Source of the DNA: Cordylochernes scorpioides
Taxonomy: Eukaryota; Arthropoda; Arachnida; Pseudoscorpiones; Chernetidae
Assembly (NCBI GenBank): GCA_030710605.1
Contig: CP092875.1
Span: 63,115,845-63,179,844, forward strand
Direction of reading: 5' to 3'
Length of the DNA: 64,000 bases
Shown here piece by piece: positions 1 through 9,686 of the stretch. The notes beneath the pieces are model-generated. The model did no database searches. It had not been told where the DNA came from and saw only the letters and a program-made list of their open reading frames with translations. Positions within the stretch are counted from its first letter, which is position 1; each line of letters starts with the position of its first letter. The position numbers were made by a program, and so were the translations under genes.

Positions 1-36
1 TGTTGTTGTTGTTGTTGTCGTGTCCAAAGAAGAGTC

Positions 37-240
37 TCAGATGCCTCCATACATCTCCATCACAGCAGCAGCAATATCCACTATTTTGGGTGTGTAAAGC
101 TGCTGCTCTGGGTCTAAGTCAATTTTCTGCAAGGCTGCGGCCATTGCTGGGCATGAAAATATGTGAGTAGGTGTTAGTTCCACACCAGGACAGTTGTTGC
201 ATGCTTTATAAGTTCTTGTGCCATCTGGATGTATTGTCAT
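37..240 (-). pseudogene. LINE-a ORF2 C-terminal segment
   Basis: A 67-residue open stretch with a Cys/His pattern (CNNCPG, then HIFSCPA) of the kind found after RNase H in I-type LINE ORF2 proteins. It ends a few bases before the repetitive tail, consistent with the natural ORF2 terminus. A related sequence with small deletions lies at 35935-36203. Confidence 0.65.
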
Positions 241-338
241 TCCTTTATAGTGTTTTGTTCTAAGTCTTGTTATAGTTTTTGTCAGTTTTCTCTCAGAGTT
301 TATTTCACATATTTGATCTTTTTTTATTTTTTGTTTGA

Positions 339-974
339 TTATATATTGTATTTTGCCAAAGCATCAGCGTCAAATACTGACATTTGTTCTTTCCTTTGGC
401 TCAGCTTTCTGGCTTCCTTTGCCAATTCATCTGCCATATCATTACCCTCGATACCAACAGGAGCAGGAATCCATTGTAGAATGCAGTTCTTCTCCAATGT
501 TTCCAGTTGGGTAAGTAATGAGTGTATTTTCTGCGTGATTCTAGTATTGCCCTTCTGAATTGCTTCTAGAGCGGATCTGGAGTCGCTGTATATTATGATT
601 CCTTCTGCTTGATGCAGGGTTGGTTGGTTCAGGCATACATCAAGGGCTTTCCAGATAGCTGTCAGTTCACAAGTGAAGTTTGACGAAATCTTTCCTGCTC
701 CTTCTTTGATTTTCATGTGTGTTCCATCTTGGAGTATTATGTTAATTCTGGCCCCTCCATTACTCAGGGTAAGGTCTGATGATCCATCTGTGTATGCTAA
801 TATATAATTTCTCTGATCATATGAATCTATCGTGTCAAGTCCTTTCTTTTTAAGTATGATTTTGTTCTCTTTTTTATTGCAGGGTTTGTTCAGGTTGAGA
901 TTAATGATTATATTTGATGGTAATGGGGTAGGAAATGTTGGTTCTTCTTGAATATGAAAGTCACTGTGTTTCAT
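339..974 (-). pseudogene. LINE-a RNase H domain
   Basis: A 211-residue open frame with the RNase HI pattern: AYTDGSSD (first catalytic Asp), an E in the FTCELTAIWKAL helix, YSDSRSALEAI (third acidic residue) and the late EGNDMADELAKEA segment with its Asp. The WIPAPVGIEGN stretch corresponds to the usual WVPGHxGIxGN, with a His lost. This domain degrades the RNA strand of the RNA/DNA hybrid during reverse transcription. It is separated from the RT remnant upstream by frameshifts. Confidence 0.85.
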
Positions 975-1059
975 GCTTATGCCTTTTCTAATATTGTTGT
1001 CGTACTGAAGTGTTGAATTTCTTTTAAGTCTTTCTTTTTGTGTCCAGCTTAAATAGGTT

Positions 1060-1610
1060 CTATGGGATATGTGTTCGGTTTTTTTTACTTTTCAGGCTAT
1101 TTGTGAATTTTATTGTTTTTAATTGTCTTCTGCTTTCGAGTAGGTCTAGGCCACATTCTCTTTGAATTTTCTCATTGTTGGTGGAAGAAACAGCACCAAT
1201 GATTATTTTGGCCGCTTTTGCTTGAACACTGTCTAGTCTTCCTTTTAGTGATGAGCTTGAGGGAGCCCAGACAGGTGTTGCATATTCCATTATTGGCCTT
1301 ATTAAGGTGGTATATGTTTGCTTCCCAATTTGTTCCACATAACTTTCTCAGAATATTTAGTTTTCTGGTAGCTCTATTTGAGGTGCTAATTATGTGTTCT
1401 GTAAATCGCAATTCCTCATCAAGTATCACACCTAGGTATTATTGGATTTCTAATTTTATTAATTATTTGGTTGTTTATGCTTATTTTGGGATTAAATTTA
1501 TGCCTGTTTTTCCTGTCAGTGGAGAAGACGCATAGGTTTGTTTTTATTGGGTTTATGGTCATTTTGAGTTCCATTGCCCACTTCTCCAGTCCTCTCATTG
1601 ATGTGTTCAA
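1060..1610 (-). pseudogene. LINE-a reverse transcriptase C-terminal (thumb) remnant
   Basis: Three overlapping frames together carry features found downstream of the RT catalytic core in I/Jockey-like LINEs: a WAMELKMTINPIKTN-type segment, then an RPIMEYATPVWAP motif and a VQAKAAKIIIGA segment. At least two frameshifts are needed to read it through. The catalytic FADD box is missing, lost with the 5' truncation. Confidence 0.75.
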
Positions 1611-1660
1611 TATTTATTGCTTTGTTTTAATTTGGTTTAATAGAAGACGATCCACTTTCT

Positions 1661-3679
1661 GAAGTTTTATTTTTCCAAGCAGTACATTAAATCTACCTCA
1701 GGTTGACAGAGAACAAGATATCACGTTACCCATGAGGTTATTAGTGTAACCATCCGGAAAAATCTTGGGGAGAAATTTGTTTATATTGAATTCAACTGAG
1801 GGATTTGTTAAGTAGTCCTGGGCATACGATTTCATCCAGCAATCAAGAGTGGCAGCTCATAAAAGGTTGCGAACAAGACCTCATGGCAGAATTAATTTAT
1901 TTTTTACAGATTATATGCGATTTTTCGTTTGATTGTTCCCAGTAGTGTCGACATATATCTACAAATAACCTATATATACACATTATTATATTCTTCACAC
2001 GAGTTAATTAAATAATATTCTACCAAATATATATAATTTCATATATATGATATATATATAAAATTTCATTTCATTTTACTTATATTTTTATTCAATTCAA
2101 TATATATTTGCCTTTTTATTACATAAAAATATATACTTATCAATTACGTATATACGTTTGTATAAAAGAAATTCAGACGTATTTTCATTCAATATCATAT
2201 GCACGAATATATATTTTTAAATGAAATTACTTAATTTAGATTGATATATTGATAAATCTGCAAGTGTGTGGATGCTATTGAAAAAATATTATTATAACTA
2301 CAATATATAAAACAATAAAAATATTTCTGTATTAAACAAAGTACCTTATCATTACCATTTTGATAATCAAATGTTCTAATACGATAAATATAGGAAGTCT
2401 CGTTGTTAATTGAATTAGCTATCAAAAAGTTGGATAATGGGTTTACCGGATCAGAAAACTAATCCTATTATAAAGATTAGAGTTAAATAATTTAACTGAG
2501 GAAAATATAAAATACATTTTTATTTCAAAAGTTAGGTAAATTTACTAAATTTAATTAAATCTACATATTTTAAAAAGTAAAAGTTAAATATGGAAATAAG
2601 TTATGTGTATATAACAATGAATACATTTATTCTTACAAATTTACCATTGTCATTTTTACGTCATAAAATGTTTTAATGTTAAAATATTTAAATAGTCATT
2701 TTTAAGTGTAATATTTTAATTAGCTTTTTAAAATTCATTAAGAGCTTTAAAGCTTATAAAATATTATGCTATAATTATTTTTTGAAAAAATTATTAAAGT
2801 CTTCTGGCTTTAAAATTAATTTTAAAGTATTTTAAATAAGTTTGATGGATGACGCTTCATTTTAATATATTTAGAAAGTTTCATCGAAGAATAATGATAT
2901 AACTTTATAGAGATTTAAATGAAACATTTTAAAATAATATCAATATAAATAGATTGAAAACTTCGTATTGCGATTTCAAAGAATTTATTTTAATTTTATA
3001 TATATATATAAGCGGCATAATTATAATTAAAACGTTAAGAATTTCAAAATAGTTTTAAAACGAGAGAAATTTCTTCAATCGAAAAAGTTTGAGCATTATT
3101 TTAATGAGAGAAATGACTATTTAAATATTTTAAGGCTGCTTCAAAAAGAAAAAATAAGGCAATTCTGGAAGGGCTAGATATTGTTCTCTCTCTAAAGTTA
3201 TAAAGAAGAAAGGATGGCTATAAATAAGGTTATAATCACGCCATAATTAAAACAAAAGATTTTCCCTCTTGTTTCCTGAATATCAGCCAAAATGTCGTCA
3301 CATATACTGGATCATCGTCTGACAACTTAATTAAGATTTCATGTCATAAAAGACTTTAATCTTTTTGCTTCCTTTACACAATTTTGTTAAGGAGTTTCTA
3401 CTATATAATTTTGCTAATTATTATAAATTATTTTAATAAATTAACTAAATTTGAAAATTTCTAACTTTAAAATTGCATCTTAGACTTATTTTGTAATAGG
3501 CGTTTAATTTTAATTACATTTATTTGTTTCTGAGAATTAAAAAAAAAACGCATTTTACTACATTCTTTTATTTAGAAATTCGCGCGCGCTAAATTAAATA
3601 TTAATATACATTTATATTATTTTATTTTCACAAAAATAAATCTTCATTTTTACATTTTCATCTTTAATTTAATTTTTTC
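1661..3679. other. AT-rich intron-like DNA, no gene seen
   Basis: Very AT-rich sequence with short (TA)n runs, for example near 2040 and 3000. I see no exon, TIR or coding pattern. The first 250 bases are less AT-rich but unrecognised. Confidence 0.6.
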
Positions 3680-3817
3680 AAAAACCTTTTTTAATCTCTA
3701 GCCCTTGAGTACGAACACACTTCTACAGAAAAAACATGGTATGATGTTAGTATTATACCATGTTTTCTCCTATAGATGGGTATTCGTACCCGGAATCTAG
3801 AGATTAAAAGGGTTTTT
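3680..3817. repeat. Hairpin (foldback) element, 138 bp
   Basis: Two arms of about 63 bp are near-perfect inverted copies: AAAAACCTTTTTTAATCTCT on the left returns inverted at the right end, and ACATGGTAT returns as ATACCATGT around a loop near 3743-3753. It is a typical foldback MITE or a source of a long RNA hairpin. No coding capacity. Confidence 0.8.
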
Positions 3818-3876
3818 CCTTGAAGGCTTGATATTTTGACTCAATATTGATACAAAGGGATATTTGATTTATATAT

Positions 3877-4157
3877 ACACCTATCCCCCTGTTTACCCGG
3901 TACGTGTTTTACACGTTTTCGCTTTTACACAGTTTTACAAATAAGTTTTTTTTATCGCACTATAAGAAATGCTACTGTGATTGAACACATGCGCTGTGTA
4001 CACATCTCACGAGGAATCCCGAGCTTATGTACTGACTTGCTGCACACGCACACTGTGTCTGTTTTTCTTCGCATAAAAATTTCGCGAAAATTTTTAATTT
4101 ACGATTTACACGTTTTTCTCAGGAACGTATCTACCGTGTAAATCGGGGGATAGGTGT
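3877..4157. mobile_element. MITE with about 35-bp terminal inverted repeats
   Basis: Starts ACACCTATCCCCC and ends GGGGGATAGGTGT; inside, GTTTACCCGGTACGT is mirrored by a diverged copy (ACGTATCTACCGTGTAAAT). About 280 bp and no ORF, so a non-autonomous DNA element. AT-rich flanks (TTATATAT and ATTTATAAAT) leave any target duplication ambiguous. It ends 170 bp upstream of the receptor exon. Confidence 0.7.
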
Positions 4158-4327
4158 ATTTATAAATAGATTACAGTACATGGATTAGAATCATCTGTAA
4201 TCATGCAATAAATAGGAAATTTAATAGATCGGGAAAAAAGAGGGTTCAAGTATTTCAGGTCGGATACTAGAAAGCCCTTCCAGAATGCCTTGTATCTGTA
4301 CCTTTCTCATTTGTGTGGATCCATCAG

Positions 4328-4437
4328 GAGTGGGTGGACGTCAACCTAAGGTGGAACACCTCAGAATACGGAGGCATCAGGGACCTCAGGATACCCCCTC
4401 ATCGCATCTGGAAGCCAGACGTCCTCATGTACAACAG
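4328..4437 (+). CDS. Nicotinic acetylcholine receptor subunit exon (ligand-binding domain)
   Basis: A 110-bp exon bounded by an acceptor (pyrimidine-rich tract then CCATCAG) and a donor (CAG/GTAGGT). Starting in phase 0 at GAG it reads EWVDVNLRWNTSEYGG, then IRDLRIPPHR, then IWKPDVLMYN, and ends two bases into the next codon. Trp-Lys-Pro-Asp followed by a hydrophobic residue and Tyr-Asn is the Cys-loop receptor signature of the extracellular agonist-binding domain. The overall pattern is closest to the arthropod alpha7-like subunits. A 110-bp exon at this place is also the conserved size in nicotinic receptor genes (family knowledge). Neighbouring exons must lie outside the window or were not recognised; I found no other receptor exon. 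A MITE begins 27 bp after the donor site. Confidence 0.88.
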
Positions 4438-4464
4438 GTAGGTTCCTACCATGTTCTTACTCTA

Positions 4465-5066
4465 CATGGTTGTCTCAAAAGTTCATAAACCCTTGCAAAA
4501 TATTGAAATTGTTATGTTATTAAAGTAAGTAAGAAGGATGAATCCGTCACCAATTTAACTTTGCATATTATTTATTATTATTAGCAATTATACATAACAA
4601 ATCTTGGTACATGTTTCACACGTGAAAACAACGAAAACAATTATTATATGCAAGTTCCTTTTCAAACATGAGCGCATCTATAGTCATTGTTACTCTGTGT
4701 AATATTTCAAGAGAAATACCAATATTATTCGCCACAATATTATTCGCTGTTATGTATAATGTCTTTGTATTATGTATAAAGTAATTGTATTATGAAAATA
4801 GGTTGTCTAAATATCAGGGAACGGGTTAAATCATTGAATAGTTGATTTTTGTTCCACTAGATGGCGCTCTGCCATCTAAAAAGCACATGTGCTCCTGGTC
4901 AGGTTATGCCTTCTTTATTTTTAATATTAAAACCTGTCCTTTTTATATATATTTTTTGCTATTGTTTTTTCATGTATTATTATATATTTGCCATAATAAT
5001 ATTATTCGTCAAATAATAAGAAAAACAACATTTTAATAAAAAACACGAACTTTTGGGACAACCATA
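4465..5066. mobile_element. Mariner-like MITE
   Basis: Flanked by TA. The left end reads CATGGTTGTCTCAAAAGTTC and the right end is its inverted counterpart, GAACTTTTGGGACAACCAT. A shorter relative with the same ends and the same ATTATTCGCTGTAATG-type interior lies at 51328-51514. No transposase ORF. It carries the perfect motif CCACTAGATGGCGCT at 4854-4868. A diverged copy of its right part occurs inverted at 38890-39035. Confidence 0.75.
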
Positions 5067-5090
5067 TGTTTGAATCTTTTATTGTGAATA

Positions 5091-5285
5091 TATGTTATGT
5101 AATTAAAGTAAGAGAGAGAGAGAGTAAGAAGGATGAATCCGTAACCAATTTAACATTATTTATTATTAATAGCAATTATACAAAACAAATCTTGGTATAT
5201 ATTTTACATGAAAACAACAAAAACAATAATTATTATATACGAGTTCCTTTTCAAATACGAGCTGATCTATAGCCATTGTTACACT
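5091..5285 (+). repeat. Partial tandem copy of the MITE interior
   Basis: This stretch repeats 4505-4705: both contain AGTAAGAAGGATGAATCCGT, AGCAATTATACA and GAGTTCCTTTTCAAA or close variants. The MITE region has therefore been partly duplicated in tandem about 585 bp apart. The copy has gained a (GA)n run near 5108. Confidence 0.7.
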
Positions 5286-5816
5286 GTGTGATATTCTAAC
5301 AATATATACATTGAATGTTTTCCTCATCAACACTTACTGTATTTCATTAATCAACATTTATTCTTAAATTCAATCGAAATTCTCTATTAAGTGGCAGAAC
5401 ATCCAAGTATTGACGATTCAATATACGTTTTAAAACGTTTGTTTATTTACATATACGCGGCTTCATTCGGTCCGAATGTTCTTCAACAGGCCTTAAAACA
5501 ATCCATTATCAACAAACGAATATGCTTTTATTGATATATGAGCATATTACCAACCTATATATGTTTGAGAGATTGATAACTAGTGTGAATCTATGACAAT
5601 TATCTCAATATTCAACATAATTAAGAAAAATATAACACATAGTCTTCATGGTATTGATATTTCGACTCTTTTCTAAAGTATGTAAATTAAAGTTTGTAAA
5701 GTATGTATATTCAAATACCAAAGTTGCAAAAGCAAACGTTATCAACCTCTCATGTGCAAATAGTTCGGCTCAATATACATATATATTTTGAAATAGCAAC
5801 CCATAAATAAATATTT
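5286..5816. other. AT-rich spacer, nothing recognised
   Basis: No coding pattern, TIR or tandem repeat that I can support. Confidence 0.5.
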
Positions 5817-5982
5817 AATTAAAAAGGCATATATTGAATCAAAATATCATTTATTTTACCAATATTTCAGTTGGCTGAACGCCAACCTTTATCAAGGTAT
5901 TATAACATTTTAAAGTGCGTTCAACCAACTGAAATATTGGTAAAATAAATGATCTTTTGATCAAATATATGCCTTTTTAATT
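5817..5982. repeat. Hairpin element with Penelope-type inverted arms
   Basis: Two arms of about 65-70 bp mirror each other: AATTAAAAAGGCATAT at the left end, its inverse at the right, and ATTTATTTTACCAATATTTC with GTTGGCTGAACG in both arms. Read on the minus strand, the left arm gives CTTGATAAAGGTTGG followed by CCAACTGAAATATT. That order resembles a decayed hammerhead core (CTGATGA, stem II, GAAA). The same family recurs at 35250-35391. Confidence 0.7.
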
Positions 5983-6540
5983 ATACATATATATGAATAT
6001 AGATCTAATGTGTGTAGGATGGTACATTATTCTAAGACCTTTTGAAAGATATTTGGTCTGAGGCCTATATAACTCAATAAAGAAATATATATCTTTAAAA
6101 GTATATTAGCTTGTCATTTTAAAAATATTTTCCCACTTAGTTAACAAGATCCTCAAATGTTACAGGTAGGTAAATAGTTTTTTTACATATTTTTATATTT
6201 CTGCCATGTATCATCAATATACGTTATTATTCCTCTTATCAATATTTACTGGATTACTTAACATTAAGAAGTTTTAAATCGTCTTGTGCCAACTTTTCAG
6301 CTCCACAAATTTCACATGTTTCTTTCAGAATTTTCCTTTCGATCAATAGCATACTATGTCGTGTTAGCTAATATTTACTGAAATACATATTTCAGCAATA
6401 CATACAATACATATATTAAATATACATACGTCCTCATGCATAACAAATGAATTCCCAATAACCCCTAGCATGTGTTACAGTTATATTTCTCCGTCTTCTC
6501 TCATTTATGACATCAATAATTATAGAACAATATCTTAATA
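5983..6540. other. AT-rich spacer, nothing recognised
   Basis: Contains no ORF or repeat boundary I can defend. It ends at the (CAA)n tract of the next element. Confidence 0.5.
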
Positions 6541-6670
6541 CAACAACAACAACAACATAGCCTTTATTTAGGGCCTCTCGCCCTATACAGGATTCGCCAG
6601 TTCACAAGGGATGGGGAGAACACTTTTTTCCGGGATATAATCCTGTGGAATCCAAATATCGCCACCGCTA
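6541..6670 (-). mobile_element. 3' end of a (TTG)n-tailed retroelement
   Basis: The plus strand starts with repeated CAA, then CATAGCCTTTATTTAGGGCC. Read on the minus strand this is a 3' end: a GGGCGAGAGGCCC hairpin, AATAAA, then a (TTG)n tail. Only about 130 bp is recognisable and there is no coding sequence. It could belong to a LINE or a SINE. Confidence 0.5.
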
Positions 6671-6679
6671 TATACCTAC

Positions 6680-6720
6680 TAGCCGAATGACCCGGGCAAC
6701 GCCCGTGTTTTACCCGACTG
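6680..6720 (+). repeat. Short hairpin-ended repeat (CCCGGGCAACGCCCG)
   Basis: ACCCGGGCAACGCCCGTG followed by TTTTACC is matched at 49368-49392 by ACCCGGCTTCGCCCGG followed by TTTTACC. This GC-rich mini-hairpin is reminiscent of the ends of widely dispersed invertebrate repeats. Here it abuts the partial tRNA copy. Confidence 0.5.
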
Positions 6721-6858
6721 TAGATGTTACAACGGTGATCCTTAGGTCGCTGGTTCAAATCCGCCTCGAGGGAGCCGGCGAGCACGTGACCTCCCTGTGT
6801 GCGCGCATCCGTGACAGAGGCCGATGAGGAAAGACGGTCGTGACTATATATATATGAG
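6716..6858 (+). pseudogene. Truncated tRNA-Tyr copy with downstream flank
   Basis: Starts inside the anticodon arm (GACTGTAGATGTTACAACGG) and matches the intact gene at 6923-7009 through its 3' end, intron included, then continues with about 80 bp shared with 7036-7136 (GCCGGCGAGCACGTGACC and following). The 5' half of the tRNA is missing and no T-run follows, so it should not be expressed. An unspliced intron in both copies argues for DNA-level duplication rather than retroposition of a mature tRNA. Confidence 0.75.
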
Positions 6859-6922
6859 TACATTTTGTGTAGAAATAGGATTAGTTGACTTTATAAGGTA
6901 AACTTATTCATACAGTTTGTAT

Positions 6923-7009
6923 CCCTCGATAGCTCAGTTGGCAGAGCGGAGGACTGTAGATGTTACAACGGTGATCCTTAGGTCGCTGGTTCAAATCTGG
7001 CTCGAGGGA
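6923..7009 (+). tRNA. tRNA-Tyr (GTA) with 14-nt intron
   Basis: Folds as a full tRNA: acceptor CCCTCGA with TCGAGGG and discriminator A; D arm GCTC/GAGC; anticodon stem GAGGA/TCCTT around CTGTAGA; T arm GCTGG/CTGGC with loop TTCAAAT. The anticodon GTA is at 6956-6958. The intron at 6960-6973 sits after position 37, the standard place for eukaryotic tRNA-Tyr introns. The mature length would be 73 nt. A run of nine T's directly downstream is a strong Pol III terminator, so the gene is probably functional. Confidence 0.92.
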
Positions 7010-7011
7010 GT

Positions 7012-7020
7012 TTTTTTTTC
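7012..7020 (+). terminator. Pol III terminator of tRNA-Tyr
   Basis: Nine consecutive T's beginning two bases after the discriminator base, which is the normal RNA polymerase III stop. The truncated upstream copy lacks it. Confidence 0.8.
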
Positions 7021-7035
7021 TAATTTTTATTGGCT

Positions 7036-7136
7036 GCCGGCGAGCACGTGACCTCCCTGTGCGCGCGCATCCGTGACAGAGGCCGATGAGGAAAGACGGG
7101 GGGGGGGGGGGGGGTCGTGACTATATATAAGGATTC
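7036..7136 (+). repeat. Duplicated tRNA downstream flank with G18 run
   Basis: Repeats 6776-6858 (CCGGCGAGCACGTGACCTCC and following) but gains an uninterrupted run of 18 G's near 7098-7116 where the first copy has only two. The G run is a potential G-quadruplex or an assembly-error spot. Confidence 0.7.
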
Positions 7137-7421
7137 TTTGATATTTCATTAATTAGTGCCGGAAATGAAGGACAAAGTTACCCGTTTTATCATTTAGTTT
7201 TCGTCTTTTAGAGCAGGACATTCAAATAAGTAGAACATTATCGTAATACAATTATCAATATATACTGTGCAATCCTCCATTTAACTTTGTCTTTCATATT
7301 TTCATTTTAGATCATTTATTAAAGTACTGATATCGGCATTATTTCAAAAGAATTTACTCACATAATATATAATTTTATCTCATAATTTGATCTATATATA
7401 TGTATACCAACTCTATTAGTA

Positions 7422-7640
7422 TGAAACGCGAAAATTTTCAGTGAATTCAAAAGTTCACCAATTCCATACAACAAAATATTTTTTATTCGAAGTAATTGTC
7501 CTGATTAGCTATACACTCGGACCACCTTTCAGGCAATTTTCGAATTCCTTGTCTGAAAAATTATATTCCTTTTGAGTCGAACCAGTCAACAAGCCATTTT
7601 CGGAGTATGTCTGAGTTCGAAAATTCCTGGTTTTTCAGGG
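7422..7640 (-). pseudogene. Mariner transposase C-terminal remnant
   Basis: The minus strand reads a segment with WFDSKG, then FFRQGIRKLPERW and ECIANQDNYFE followed by a stop. This is the standard C-terminus of mariner-type transposases. A frameshift or stop interrupts it after WFDSKGI. The catalytic region is absent. The sequence after the stop up to GCGTTTCAT near 7422 may be the 3' UTR and TIR. Confidence 0.75.
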
Positions 7641-8479
7641 TGTGTCCTAATATACATCTATGGTAATTTAAACCAACAACCCCATACTGTGTATATAACT
7701 TATAATAAGATTGTCATGTTGTATATAGAAACACATCTATAAATAATTATCCGCATGAGTAATCTGTGTCATTGCATCGCCATATGTAATGTAATTTGTA
7801 CAAAGTGGATAAATAAATAAAATCTGTAATAGATTTAAGAGTTGAGCTAAAGCAGAGATCGAGCAAAGTATTGCCAAAACAACAAAGTCTAAAGATGGAA
7901 GTCATAAATCAGGTCGATTTACAATTCCCACAAACAAGGCCACCCACACTGTCACATGTGGTGGAATGCAGAGACCCCTCTCACACCTGGACATGCCAAG
8001 GCCCCCCTTTCTCAGAAACGCCCCTGTCACATAAGGTCGCCCCGTCTTTAACCTATAAATACATCACCTTACAGTGACTTGACAGTTCAGTTCAGTTTAG
8101 TTAGTGCAAGCCGCGTCGGTCGTATGTCATGTCGATCTTATCCATCATGTAGACGAGTCAGAACGTTTCTATCTCCATCTTTGCGCTTCTAGCTCAGCTT
8201 TTATCTGTTAACGGAACTTTCTTAGTGCAACTGTGTCTTCGTTTTTTGTCTATGGATATCCCCAAGCTTTTCCACTTTGCCTCGACCACGACTGCCTGTA
8301 TTTTGTGAGAACTTTTAAAGGTCTTCCAAGGTGCAGAGAGGTACTGGAAAACTCTACATCCTGACTGTTCCTCTTGGTCAACACAGTACAACAAGAGCTA
8401 CCAGGACTTCAACATTATTTCAGTAGTCGACAGGATCTCTACAAAAGCTACTGGAATTATCATCTCATTACACATATAT
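7641..8479. other. Unassigned region with promoter-like stretch
   Basis: From about 7860 the GC content rises and there is a TATA-like CCTATAAATA near 8054, followed about 30 bp later by TTACAGTGACTTGACAGTTCAGTTCAG, so it could be the 5' LTR or promoter of a retroelement. The later part (CTTTCTTAGTG, CCACGACTGC) weakly matches 51106-51180 (CTTCTTAGTG, CCACGACTGC), which suggests two copies of one family. No coding sequence was recognised. Confidence 0.35.
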
Positions 8480-8624
8480 ATGTTATATAAAAATTATGAG
8501 ATTCTGCTTATTTTGGAATTATTTTTAAGATTAAGATTATAATCTTGAGATTTGATATATTCTGGAATACATTAGTATTAAGTCAATGGTATTGGTAATG
8601 CAGTCGTGGTTAAAATCTTGAAAG
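8480..8624 (+). repeat. Left half of a repeat split by transposon copy A
   Basis: Its end, TCGTGGTTAAAATCTTGAAA, is identical to 36751-36770, and the sequence beyond the transposon (18702-18990) continues the match there. The two halves and the 36640-37040 copy belong to one repeat family, and the latter shows the unoccupied site. Confidence 0.7.
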
Positions 8625-8626
8625 TA

Positions 8627-9053
8627 CAGGGTGATCCAAAAGTCCCGCACAACTTTAAAAATTAATAACTCCGCGAATATTTGCGCTAGAGCAATGAGGT
8701 AAACACCATTGTGTTCAGGATGCAATGGGATTTTTTATGGCAAATAATGAAAAATTCGAAATTGATTTTAGTTACAACTTTATTCGCTAGATGGCGCTCT
8801 ACCATAATCAGAGATTCAGCGGCCAAATTGTTTAATAAATTGAAAAATATAACTGAACGATACGTATTTTTTTCTTTTTGAATACCAGGAAAGAGCCCTA
8901 ACAATATCAAATGATAAATTAATAAAACACCATTTCGCCAAAAGTTAGAAGAAATGGTTGACGATTTTTAGAAACAATCTGAGATATGTAAAATAGGTAT
9001 ATGCAAATTAAAACATGTAGCAAAAAAAAATTATATTTTAGATGGAGTTTTGT
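8627..9053 (+). repeat. Left terminal inverted repeat of copy A
   Basis: Mirrors 18281-18699 from the tip through GTAGCAAAAAAAA and TATTTTAGATG. It contains TAGATGGCGC at 8788-8797, a CTCF-like core that is also present in the other TIRs of this family. The arm is much longer than the roughly 30 bp of ordinary mariners. Confidence 0.85.
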
Positions 9054-9686
9054 GAAATGAATTGAATGTTTGAAAATAACTACTGATATCAATACACGAT
9101 TTTTGAAATGTTAATATAGTACCAAAATTTCTTGACTAATTGTCGACACTTGACTATTTAACTGGATATTTGTCATGATCCAAAAATGAAATATAGAGGG
9201 GAGTGACAAAATATATTTGTCGTACTTTATTCCAAATATCCTATGGGTTTGTCAAATGTTATCATTGTTTATTATACTGTACATAATTTTGAAAATGTAT
9301 CCCCTCAAAAAAAAAATCATTTTTAAATCGACTTTTGCGTTGAAAAACGTGGTAGTAAAATCATTTTGTATTATTTTCTGCGCAAAATATCTAAAGTTGG
9401 GGGGGGGGGGATACAGAGATTATTCCTTATGCTATTTCTTCTAATGAGCGAAAAGCGATAAACTAAACATAAGGGGTAAAATTGTGTATACCAGTGTTAT
9501 TCGAGAAGTTATAACACTTTGGCCTGCACGACATAATATAAAATGTGGGCAAATGACAAACAAAAATTACTGTTTACAGAAAAAAAAGAGTCAAAATGTG
9601 AGGACAGCATTTATTATTCCCATAACCCAAAACAAAGAGCTGCAAAATATAACACATGAGGTAACTGCCTTCTATCTTGTATTAGG

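Larger units (their letters stand above)
1..1660 (-). mobile_element. LINE-a, 5'-truncated non-LTR retrotransposon (3' part)
   Basis: Read on the minus strand this is the end of a LINE: reverse transcriptase C-terminus, RNase H, a cysteine-containing C-terminal segment, then a tail of repeated ACA/ACAAC at the window start. The sequence just before the tail, ending in GGACACGAC, recurs at 18084-18126, 35935-36203 and 43577-43665, which defines one LINE family with an (ACA)n tail. The 5' boundary near 1660 is approximate, placed where RT coding similarity fades. Frameshifts split the coding region, so this copy is dead. RNase H places it in the I superfamily of non-LTR elements. Confidence 0.85.

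Noticed and set aside
4285..4488. 67-residue plus-strand ORF
   Set aside because: It is in the wrong frame: the same DNA holds a spliced nicotinic receptor exon in another frame with proper splice sites.
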